Part shown: piece after piece, positions 4,328 through 11,128 of the stretch
Layout of the letters: each line of letters begins with the position of its first letter
How positions within the stretch are numbered: position 1 is the first letter of the stretch
Assembly (NCBI GenBank): GCA_002361955.1
Contig: DESK01000028.1
Coordinates: forward strand, 1-11,128
Source of the DNA: Lachnospiraceae bacterium UBA3316
GTDB taxonomy: Bacteria; Bacillota; Clostridia; Lachnospirales; Lachnospiraceae
Length of the DNA stretch: 11,128 bases
Reading direction: 5' to 3'
Notes under the pieces: generated by a model
Told to the model about the DNA's origin: nothing
Databases searched by the model: none
Seen by the model: only the letters and a program-made list of their open reading frames with translations
Made by a program: the position numbers and the translations under genes

Positions 4328-6424
4328 ATGGTTAAGATTGGAAAGAAGATCGTTAAATTCCGGATACCTATCTTTGTTCTGTGTATGCTGCTTTTGATCC
4401 CCTCCGGATGGGGGTATCTGCACACCAGGATTAATTACGATATCCTGAGCTACCTGCCGGACAGCCTGGAGACGGTGCAGGGCCAGGACATTATGGTGGA
4501 TGAGTTCGGGATGGGGGCGTTCTCCATGGTGATTGTGGAGGATATGGAACCCAAAGATGTGGTAAAGCTTAAGGAACAGATTGAGAAAGTAGACCATGTA
4601 AAGGATGTGCTCTGGTATGACAGCCTGATGGATATCAGCATGCCCATAGAAATGCTGCCGGACCGTCTGCGGGAGGCTTTTAACCAGGGGAACGCCACGA
4701 TGATGATCGCCCTCTTTGACGATACGACGTCGGCGGATGCCACCATGGACGCCGTGACGGATATGCGCGCCATCTGTGAAAAGCAATGCTTCGTCAGCGG
4801 AATGTCCGGCGTGGTCACCGACATTAAAGAGCTGTCCTTAAAGGAGATGCCGGTCTACGTGATGATCGCCGTGCTGCTGGGACTTCTGATCCTGTGCCTG
4901 ACGATGGAGTCCTTCGTGGTGCCGGTGATTTTCCTGTTCGGTATCGGTGTGGCCGTGATCTATAACCTGGGCAGCAATATTTTCCTGGAGGATGTGTCCT
5001 ATCTGACCCAGGCGCTGGCGGCGGTCCTGCAGCTGGGCGTGACGCTGGACTACTCGATCTTCCTGCTGAATACGTATGAAGAAAATAAGGCGCGGTTTGC
5101 AGGCGATAAGGAGAGGGCCATGGCCCACGCTATCGCCAATACCTTCCAGTCAGTGGTGGGAAGCTCTGTCACCACGATCGCCGGATTTGCGGCGCTGTGC
5201 TTTATGACCTTTAGGCTGGGTATGAACATCGGCCTTGTGATGATGAAGGGCGTGGCGTTGGGCGTCATCTGCTGTGTGACCCTGCTGCCGTCCATGGTGC
5301 TGATCTTTGATAAAGCCATTGAGAAGACGAAGCACAGGCCTCTGATCCCAAAGCTTGATAAGCTTTCGAATTTTATCACAAAGCATTACAAGGTGTGGCT
5401 GGCAGTGTTTCTGCTCCTGTTTTTCCCGGCCCTGTACGGAAATAACCACAACAAGGTTTATTATAACATCGACAAATCCCTGCCGGATACTCTGAAAAGC
5501 GCCGTGGCCAACGAGAAGCTGTCCGAGGAGTTTCACATGAGCAACGTCTATATGGTCATGCTGAAAAACGGGATGCAGGCCGGGGAGAAGCAGGAGATGA
5601 TGGAAGAGATCCGCGGCATAGAGGGCGTGAAATGGTGCATCGGCATGAATTCCGTGGTGGGAAGCGGCGTGCCGGAAGAGATGCTGCCGGAGGATCTGAA
5701 GAGTATGGTTCAGGGGGACAATTATGAGGTGGAGTTTGTAGCCTCTGATTATGCCAGCGCCACCGACGAACAGAACGCGCAGATAGAAAAGGTGGATGCC
5801 ATCGTCAAGGGGTATAGTCCCGCGTCTATGGTGATCGGGGAGGCGCCTCTGATGAAGGATCTGGCGGATGTGGCCGATGTGGATATCCGTAATGTCAATA
5901 TCGTGTCCATAGGAGCCATCTTCCTGATCATCCTGCTGGTGTTCAAATCCATTTCGATCCCTCTCATTTTGGTGCTGGTGATTGAATTTGCTATCTTTGT
6001 CAACATGGCGATCCCCTTCTATACGGGAACAGAGCTGCCCTTTGTGGCCAGTATCGTAATCGGCACCGTGCAGCTTGGTTCCACCGTGGACTATGCGATT
6101 CTGATGACCAGTAAGTATCAGAGGGCCAGAAGTCGGGGGCAGGGAAAAATAGAAGCCATAAAGGAGGCCCACCGTTCGTCCATGAAATCCATACTGGTCA
6201 GCGGCGTCAGCTTTTTCGCAGCCACCTTTGGTGTGGGACTTTATTCGGAGATTGATATGATAAGCGCGATTTGCACCTTGCTGTCCAGGGGAGCCGTCAT
6301 CAGCATGATTGTCGTGATCTGTGTGCTGCCGGCCATGTTCATGGTATTTGACAAAGTGATCTGCAAAACTTCCGCAGGCTTTTTGCCGAAGGGAGCAAAG
6401 AAGCAGAAGACGCAGTCCGCGTAA
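4328..6424 (+). CDS. MMPL/RND-superfamily transporter
   Basis: This 698-residue inner-membrane pump has the two-fold RND layout: TM1 (about 12-30), a first extracytoplasmic domain (31-172), TM2-6 (about 174-327), TM7 (355-371), a second extracytoplasmic domain (372-520), and TM8-12 (524-675). Each half carries the Asp-Tyr pair used for proton coupling in MmpL proteins: LGVTLDYSIFLL (D241-Y242) and LGSTVDYAILMT (D588-Y589). MMPL proteins export lipids, fatty acids or amphiphilic drugs using the proton gradient; the substrate here cannot be read from sequence. The ATG follows AGAAGGGG (4311-4318). The gene is first in a two-gene operon, 33 bp before the LxxG-repeat protein, and is under the divergent TetR. 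A short Lys-rich tail ends the protein. Confidence 0.92.
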   Translation: MVKIGKKIVKFRIPIFVLCMLLLIPSGWGYLHTRINYDILSYLPDSLETVQGQDIMVDEFGMGAFSMVIVEDMEPKDVVKLKEQIEKVDHVKDVLWYDSLMDISMPIEMLPDRLREAFNQGNATMMIALFDDTTSADATMDAVTDMRAICEKQCFVSGMSGVVTDIKELSLKEMPVYVMIAVLLGLLILCLTMESFVVPVIFLFGIGVAVIYNLGSNIFLEDVSYLTQALAAVLQLGVTLDYSIFLLNTYEENKARFAGDKERAMAHAIANTFQSVVGSSVTTIAGFAALCFMTFRLGMNIGLVMMKGVALGVICCVTLLPSMVLIFDKAIEKTKHRPLIPKLDKLSNFITKHYKVWLAVFLLLFFPALYGNNHNKVYYNIDKSLPDTLKSAVANEKLSEEFHMSNVYMVMLKNGMQAGEKQEMMEEIRGIEGVKWCIGMNSVVGSGVPEEMLPEDLKSMVQGDNYEVEFVASDYASATDEQNAQIEKVDAIVKGYSPASMVIGEAPLMKDLADVADVDIRNVNIVSIGAIFLIILLVFKSISIPLILVLVIEFAIFVNMAIPFYTGTELPFVASIVIGTVQLGSTVDYAILMTSKYQRARSRGQGKIEAIKEAHRSSMKSILVSGVSFFAATFGVGLYSEIDMISAICTLLSRGAVISMIVVICVLPAMFMVFDKVICKTSAGFLPKGAKKQKTQSA

Positions 6425-6457
6425 CACGGCGAAGCAAGTTTATAAGGAGGAAGCATT

Positions 6458-9430
6458 ATGAATAAAAATAAAAAGATCGTTAAAACAACAGCAGCAGGCC
6501 TGGCCGTGATGATGGCGGGGACGGGAGTGTTCGGCGCCGGGCTTCCCGTCCGCGCGGCAGGGCAGGAGAAAGAGGAGACGGTTTACGTTAAGGCCCAGGC
6601 GGATGGAACGGTGGATAGAACGATTGTCAGCAGCTGGCTGAAAAATGAGGACGGAGCCGACCAGATCGAGGATGTCTCAGAGCTTAAGGATATCAAAAAT
6701 GTGAAGGGTGATGAAACATTTACGCAGAACGGAAAAAGCATCACCTGGCAGGCGGCGGGCAACGACATTTACTATCAGGGCGAGACTGATAAGGAGCTGC
6801 CTGTGGGCGTGAAGGTTACGTATTATCTTGACGGGAAGGAAATCTCCCCGGAGGAGCTGGCAGGAAAGAGCGGTAAAGTGAGGATCCGCTTTGACTATAC
6901 GAATAAGAGCCGCGTGGGGGAGGTTTATACACCGTTCCTCATGGCCACGGGGGTGATCCTGCCTGTGGAGAATTTTACAAATGTGGAGGCTGAAAACGGA
7001 AAGGTGATCTCTGACGGAAGCAAGCATATCGTGGTGGGAATGGGATTTCCGGGATTGTCCGAGAGCCTGAAGCTGTCGCAGTCGGAGCTTACGAAGGAGT
7101 TTGAGGTGCCGGAGTATTTTGAGATCACGGCGGATGCGGAAGATTTTGCGCTGACCATGACGGCGACGGTGGCGACGGCGGCGGATCTGGGGGAGTACGG
7201 CCTTGATCACGCGGACAGCCTGGATGAGCTGCAGGATTCCTTGCGCGAACTCTCGGACGCCTCCAAAGAGCTGGTGGATGGCAGCGGTGAGCTGGCGGAC
7301 GGCGTGAAGACATTGCAGGATGCCTGCGGCGAGCTGGTGGACGGTATGAACACGGTGGATGAAAAGATGGGGGAACTCTCCGAGGGGATTGGAACCATGG
7401 ACAGCAAAAAGGCCGAGCTGGTGAACGGCCTGCAGACCCTTGCCAATGGGATTGACCAGATGAATAAAAAGAAGGGAGCCCTGAAAAAGGGTTCTGAGGA
7501 GTTATCAAAGGGCCTGGATACCTTAAATAAAGAAAAGGAAACCCTGAAAAAGGGCTCCGAGGAGCTGGCGAAGGGGCTGAATACCTTGGATAAACAAAAG
7601 GGAACGCTGAAAAAAGGCTCCGAGGAGTTGGCAAAGGGGCTGGATACCTTAAATAAAGAAAAGGAAACGCTGAAAAAGGGCTCTGAGGAGCTGGCAGGGG
7701 GGCTGGATACCTTAAATAAAGAAAAGGGAGCCCTGAAAGCAGGGGCCGATGAGCTGGCAGGCGGCCTGAACACCATAAATGAGCAGAAAGGTACGTTGGC
7801 AGCCGGTGTAGACAGCCTGGCAGAGGGCAGCGAGACCTTGAAGCAGGGAAGCGCAGGCCTGCAGGCAGGCGTGGAGCAATACACCAAGGGGGCGGATGCC
7901 CTGGCGGCAGGCGTGGACACTTACACGAAGGCGGCAGATACCCTGGCTGCCGGAGTAAGCGCCTATGTTCCCGGGGCGGCGAACCTGGCGGCGGGCGTCC
8001 AGAAGCTGGACGCGGATCTCCAGGCGCTGACCGGGGCCTCCAAAGCGCAGCAGCAGACCCTGGAGAAGAGCGCGGCTGACGGAAAGCTGGCGGCTGAGCA
8101 GGCAGGGGAAGCCCGGGCGGCAGTGGCCGATCTGGAGACGATGATGGAGCTGGCGGACGGGACGATCAGCAGCCTCTCCGTCTCCATCGAACAGAACCAG
8201 GCGGTGCTGGCCACCCTGCAGGACGTCAAGAGCCAGCTGGGAAAGATCCCGGGAGACCTGATCGCCAGTTATTCCAGCACCTACAGCAATTATGCGGCGG
8301 CGCTGGACACAGACATCGCCTACCTGCAAAAGGACATCGCCATTCAGCAGAAAGCCCTGGACGCCTGGAAGACGTTCCAATCATCCGCTGACCTAAATGG
8401 GCTGAATACATCGCTGGATAACATCGCAGGCACGGCTTCCGGTATCTCCGCCAGGGCGGCGGCAGACCCGGAGGAAGTCCTGGCCGGTGTGGCGCAGACG
8501 GTAAGCGGCATGGCGGCAGCCTCCGCGCCCCTGGCGGACCAGAAGACGGTGGACGCCCTGACGGGTGGAGCCGGGCAGCTGTCCGGATCCTCAGACACTC
8601 TGCGGGGCGGAGCCGCGTCTTTGAGCGGAGGCAGCGCGTCCCTCAGCGCGGGAGCGGCCGGCGTGGCCCAGGGGGCCGAGACTCTGGATACGGGCATTGG
8701 CCAGGTAAAGACGGGAGTGGAACGGCTGTCCTCCGGGATTGAGGCGTTGGCGGCAGGCGGCACAGCCCTCCAGGCAGGCGTGGGAGCGGCCGGAGCAGGG
8801 ATTGAAAAACTGGCGGCAGGCAGCGCGGCCCTGGACGCCGGGATCGGCACGATGAACGCCGGAATCGGAAAGCTGGCGGCAGGCGGCACAGCCCTGGACG
8901 CCGGGATCGGCACGATGAACGCCGGAATCGGGAAACTGGCAGCAGGTGGCACGGCCCTGGATACAGGCGTCGGCACGATGAACACTGGAATCGGGAAACT
9001 GGCGGCAGGCGGCACGAAGCTGGATAGCGGCATTGGCACCCTGACAGCAGGCATCGGGCAGCTGGCCGCAGGCGCCGGGAAGCTGACAGGGGGAGCAGGC
9101 GCCTTAAGCGCCGGGATCGGCAGGCTGGCTTCCGGGAGCGGACAGCTAAAGGAAGGCACGGCGAAGCTTGCCTCCGGCGGAAAGGAGCTCACAGAGGGCG
9201 TGGAAGAGCTGGCTGATGGAAGCAGCAGGCTGCGTGACGGCATGAAGGAGTTCGATGAGGATGGCATTCAGAAGCTCACAGGCACCTTCGACGACGAACT
9301 GCAGGATATTTTCGACAGGGTGGACGCTTTAGCGGACGCAGGGGAGGCTTACCAGACCTTCTCAGGGGCGAAGGAAGCCACAGCAGGCAGCGTGAAGTTC
9401 ATCATAGAGACGGGAAGCGTCGGAGAGTAA
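6458..9430 (+). CDS. Secreted Leu-x-x-Gly heptad-repeat protein, probable partner of the MMPL pump
   Basis: This is a 990-residue protein. Residues 1-34 are a signal peptide (Lys-rich start, hydrophobic AAGLAVMMAGTGVFGAGL, cleavage likely after VRAA). Residues 40-245 form a beta-rich globular region. From about 254 to 527 the chain runs in heptads with L-x-x-G spacing (as in ELVDGSGELADG). About 528-640 is helical without the glycine pattern, then heptads resume from about 700 to 930, and a short acidic tail follows. The pattern matches the xxxLxxG heptad model found in YhgE/Pip-type and EsaA-like extracellular domains. Unlike those, no C-terminal membrane segments, lipobox or LPXTG are present. 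AAGGAGG (6444-6450) precedes the ATG, and cotranscription with the pump is likely. A long extracytoplasmic rod serving the exporter is inferred; wall or adhesion roles are alternatives. Confidence 0.8.
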   Translation: MNKNKKIVKTTAAGLAVMMAGTGVFGAGLPVRAAGQEKEETVYVKAQADGTVDRTIVSSWLKNEDGADQIEDVSELKDIKNVKGDETFTQNGKSITWQAAGNDIYYQGETDKELPVGVKVTYYLDGKEISPEELAGKSGKVRIRFDYTNKSRVGEVYTPFLMATGVILPVENFTNVEAENGKVISDGSKHIVVGMGFPGLSESLKLSQSELTKEFEVPEYFEITADAEDFALTMTATVATAADLGEYGLDHADSLDELQDSLRELSDASKELVDGSGELADGVKTLQDACGELVDGMNTVDEKMGELSEGIGTMDSKKAELVNGLQTLANGIDQMNKKKGALKKGSEELSKGLDTLNKEKETLKKGSEELAKGLNTLDKQKGTLKKGSEELAKGLDTLNKEKETLKKGSEELAGGLDTLNKEKGALKAGADELAGGLNTINEQKGTLAAGVDSLAEGSETLKQGSAGLQAGVEQYTKGADALAAGVDTYTKAADTLAAGVSAYVPGAANLAAGVQKLDADLQALTGASKAQQQTLEKSAADGKLAAEQAGEARAAVADLETMMELADGTISSLSVSIEQNQAVLATLQDVKSQLGKIPGDLIASYSSTYSNYAAALDTDIAYLQKDIAIQQKALDAWKTFQSSADLNGLNTSLDNIAGTASGISARAAADPEEVLAGVAQTVSGMAAASAPLADQKTVDALTGGAGQLSGSSDTLRGGAASLSGGSASLSAGAAGVAQGAETLDTGIGQVKTGVERLSSGIEALAAGGTALQAGVGAAGAGIEKLAAGSAALDAGIGTMNAGIGKLAAGGTALDAGIGTMNAGIGKLAAGGTALDTGVGTMNTGIGKLAAGGTKLDSGIGTLTAGIGQLAAGAGKLTGGAGALSAGIGRLASGSGQLKEGTAKLASGGKELTEGVEELADGSSRLRDGMKEFDEDGIQKLTGTFDDELQDIFDRVDALADAGEAYQTFSGAKEATAGSVKFIIETGSVGE
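7412..7789 (+). repeat. Repeat block A: six 63-bp units in the LxxG protein gene
   Basis: Six in-frame units of 21 codons (three heptads each, residues 319-444) share the pattern xxLKKGSEELAKGLDTLNKEK. The four central units are nearly identical at DNA level, which suggests recent unit duplication. Block A is Lys/Glu-rich, so this part of the rod is strongly charged. Confidence 0.85.
8738..9115 (+). repeat. Repeat block B: six 63-bp units in the LxxG protein gene
   Basis: Six 21-codon units (residues 761-886) follow the pattern IGKLAAGGTALDAGIGTMNAG, with the second to fourth units most alike in DNA. Period and copy number equal those of block A, but the composition is Ala/Gly-rich and nearly uncharged, and the codons are GC-richer. 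The two blocks were probably amplified independently from the same heptad framework. Confidence 0.85.
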
Positions 9431-9431
9431 A

Positions 9432-9491
9432 AAAATTGGAATATGGCACCGCAGTTCTCCTTCCGGGGAGGCTGCGGTGCGTTGCAATTTT
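9432..9491 (+). terminator. Terminator of the pump operon
   Basis: GCACCGCAG (9446-9454) and CTGCGGTGC (9472-9480) form a perfect 9-bp stem with an inner TCTCC/GGGGA hairpin. Outer AAAATTG (9432-9438) and CAATTTT (9485-9491) extend it beyond an internal loop. The A-run and T-run ends make it potentially bidirectional. Confidence 0.75.
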
Positions 9492-9510
9492 GCGGGAAAT
9501 GCAGTATATT
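9482..9510 (+). promoter_or_regulatory. Promoter of the yqeY-methyltransferase operon
   Basis: TTGCAA (9482-9487), a 17-bp spacer and TATATT (9505-9510). The -35 overlaps the 3' edge of the preceding terminator. It gives a leader of about 57 nt. Confidence 0.6.
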
Positions 9511-9573
9511 AGCATAGAGTATGGGCGGCGATGCGAAGCAGCGCTGTAAATGGATTTTAAGGAGGAATTTGTC

Positions 9574-10011
9574 ATGGAATTAGAACAGCTTAGGAAAGAT
9601 ATGGTAGCGGCAATGAAGGCAAAGGATAAGCCGAGGAAGGAGTCGATTTCCTCTCTCGTATCTGCAGTGAAAAAGGTAGCCATCGATGAAGGCTGCAGGG
9701 ACAATATCGCCCCGGAGCTGGTAGACCGGGTGATTTTGAAAGAATTGAAATCTGTAAAAGAGCAGATTGATACCTGCCCGGATTCCAGGCCGGAGCTTAA
9801 GGCGGAGTACCAGGCCAGGTATGATGTGATTTCGGAGTACGCGCCGAAGCTGATGTCCGCAGAGGAAGTAAAGTGTGTGATCGAGGAGAAGTTTGCCGAT
9901 GTGGTAGCCACAAAGAACAAGGGACAGATCATGAAGGCCGTTATGGCGGAGCTCAAGGGCAAGGCAGACGGTAAGGTGATCAACCAGGTAGCCGGGGAGC
10001 TGTGCAAGTGA
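9574..10011 (+). CDS. yqeY: GatB/YqeY domain protein
   Basis: This 145-residue protein matches YqeY in length and overall pattern. The N-terminal helix MELEQLRKDMVAAMKAKDK leads into RKESISSLVSAVKKVAIDEG, and the C-terminal domain ends in the family-typical KNKGQIMKAVMAELKGKADGKVINQVAGEL. The fold resembles the tail domain of GatB, the tRNA-dependent amidotransferase subunit, and a link to tRNA or translation is presumed, but no activity is established for the stand-alone protein. I chose the ATG at 9574 because AAGGAGG (9559-9565) is well placed; the upstream in-frame ATG at 9550 would put that site inside the gene. It overlaps the next gene as TGATG, which suggests translational coupling. 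Confidence 0.88.
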   Translation: MELEQLRKDMVAAMKAKDKPRKESISSLVSAVKKVAIDEGCRDNIAPELVDRVILKELKSVKEQIDTCPDSRPELKAEYQARYDVISEYAPKLMSAEEVKCVIEEKFADVVATKNKGQIMKAVMAELKGKADGKVINQVAGELCK

Positions 10012-11128
10012 TGGAGGTCTGCCCGGTATATAAAAAATGCGGCGGCTGCGATTTCCAGGGCGTCCCCTACCAGGAGCAGCTTAAGAAAAAAGAGAAGCAG
10101 GTGAAAAAGCTGCTGGCCCCTTATTGCAAGGTGCATCCCATCATCGGTATGGAAAATCCGTATCATTACAGAAATAAGGTTCACGCGGTTTTCGACCGTG
10201 ACAGGAAAGGAAACCCCATCTCAGGTGTTTACCAAAAGGGAACCCACAGAGTTGTGCCGGTGGATCAGTGTATGATCGAGGACGAGAAGGCCGACGAGAT
10301 CATCTGCAGCATCCGGGGACTCCTGAAGTCATTTAAAATCCGCGTCTATGACGAGGATACAGGATATGGCCTTCTGCGCCATGTCCTGGTGCGCCGGGGC
10401 TTCGCGAGCGGAGAGATTCTTGTGGTGCTGGTGACGGCTTCCCCCGTCTTTCCATCCAAAAACAATTTTGTCAAGGCCCTGCGGAAGCTCCATCCGGAAA
10501 TCACATCGATCGTGCAGAATATAAACGGCAGGGGCACAAGCATGGTTCTGGGCAGCCAGGAGAAAACCCTGTACGGGAAGGGCTACATCGAGGATTCTCT
10601 CTGCGGCTGTACCTTCCGGATTTCCCCCCGCTCCTTTTACCAGGTAAACCCCGTGCAGACGGAACGGCTCTATGGGAAAGCCATAGAGCTGGCGGGCCTG
10701 ACGGGAAAGGAAACGGTCATAGACGCTTACTGCGGGATCGGCACCATCGGCCTGATCGCGGCCAGGCAGGCGGGGCAGGTCATCGGCGTGGAGCTGAACC
10801 AGGACGCCGTCCGTGACGCCATTGTAAACGCCAGGCGGAACCAGATCAAAAACGCGCGCTTCTTTTGTGGGGACGCCGGAAAATTCATGGTTGACCGGGC
10901 GGCAGAGGGCATGAAAGCCGACATAGTCTTTATGGATCCGCCGAGAAGCGGAAGCGACGAGACCTTTCTCGATTGCCTGGCGGCAGTGGGGCCGAGAAAA
11001 GTGGTCTATATCTCCTGCAATCCGGAGACGCTGGCGCGGGATCTGGGGTATTTGAGGAAGAAAGGGTACGAGGCAGAGGAGGCCTGGGCGGTGGATATGT
11101 TTGGGTGGACGGTGCATGTTGAGACGGT
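10011..11128 (+). CDS. rlmD: RlmD/RumA-type 23S rRNA (uracil-5)-methyltransferase, 3' end cut by the window
   Basis: 372 codons are visible and the frame is open at the right edge; the ending TVHVET is usually followed by only a few residues. The enzyme transfers a methyl group from S-adenosylmethionine to C5 of a uracil in 23S rRNA. The [4Fe-4S] ligands are in place: CPVYKKCGGC (C4, C10, C13) and VDQC (C87). The S-adenosylmethionine site is DAYCGIGTIGL (238-248), followed by GVELNQDAV. DPPRSG (309-314) and the catalytic cysteine in YISCNPETLARD (C336) complete the set. There is no N-terminal TRAM domain: the protein starts directly at the cluster, as in a group of shorter Clostridial members. 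Its ATG overlaps the yqeY stop. Target uracil (U1939 as for RlmD, or U747-type) cannot be decided here. Confidence 0.9.
   Translation, partial: MEVCPVYKKCGGCDFQGVPYQEQLKKKEKQVKKLLAPYCKVHPIIGMENPYHYRNKVHAVFDRDRKGNPISGVYQKGTHRVVPVDQCMIEDEKADEIICSIRGLLKSFKIRVYDEDTGYGLLRHVLVRRGFASGEILVVLVTASPVFPSKNNFVKALRKLHPEITSIVQNINGRGTSMVLGSQEKTLYGKGYIEDSLCGCTFRISPRSFYQVNPVQTERLYGKAIELAGLTGKETVIDAYCGIGTIGLIAARQAGQVIGVELNQDAVRDAIVNARRNQIKNARFFCGDAGKFMVDRAAEGMKADIVFMDPPRSGSDETFLDCLAAVGPRKVVYISCNPETLARDLGYLRKKGYEAEEAWAVDMFGWTVHVET

Noticed and set aside
5150..6427. Long minus-strand frame (425 codons) opposite the MMPL gene.
   Set aside because: His/Gln-rich antisense translation of a clear transporter gene; no family resemblance.
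7412..7789. CRISPR array suggested by regular 63-bp periodicity.
   Set aside because: The period is an exact 21-codon multiple within an open frame, and there are no unique spacers between conserved repeats.
8344..9267. Minus-strand Pro/Ser/Ala-rich frame (307 codons) opposite repeat block B.
   Set aside because: The repetitive composition mirrors the 63-bp repeats of the real gene, and it has no ribosome site or promoter.

Overview
The window looks like a piece of a Clostridia genome, most likely Lachnospiraceae. This rests on GC-moderate DNA with strong AGGAGG-type ribosome binding sites, a phi29/Cp-1-type holin next to an Amidase_2/SH3 endolysin, a Hol-Tox type small toxin, and the chromosomal gene set tetR, MMPL pump, LxxG-heptad protein, yqeY and an RlmD-type methyltransferase. 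The genus cannot be fixed from the sequence alone.

Positions 1 to about 3454 are the late, lysis-side end of an integrated phage. In order they hold a tail fibre-like protein, a holin, a 30-residue Hol-Tox toxin with a convergent antisense RNA (type I toxin-antitoxin module), a small phage structural protein with a baseplate-type N-terminus, and an amidase endolysin. The prophage ends in the 3' half of a tRNA-Lys(CTT) gene, which marks an attachment site. The native tRNA terminator, a 14-bp G-U-rich hairpin that can work on one strand only, still follows. The 5' half of the tRNA and the integrase should lie left of this window.

From about 3455 the sequence is chromosomal. A TetR regulator (minus strand) is divergent from a two-gene operon: a 698-residue MMPL/RND-type transporter and a 990-residue secreted protein of Leu-x-x-Gly heptads with two blocks of 63-bp repeats. 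The 199-bp divergent region holds three copies of a TGAC-N5-GTCA operator. They cover the tetR promoter, the -35 of the pump promoter and its early transcribed region, with centres 63 and 42 bp apart, close to whole helical turns. This looks like a self-regulated, ligand-inducible export system in which the long coiled protein is probably the extracytoplasmic partner of the pump.

A terminator and a new promoter then lead into yqeY (GatB/YqeY domain). It overlaps the start of an RlmD/RumA-type [4Fe-4S] 23S rRNA m5U methyltransferase lacking a TRAM domain, which runs off the right edge a few residues before its expected end.

The least ordinary parts are the compact type I toxin-antitoxin locus between holin and endolysin, including a possible leader ORF and antisense complementarity to the toxin ribosome binding site, and the pump plus LxxG-protein operon with its phased triple operator.
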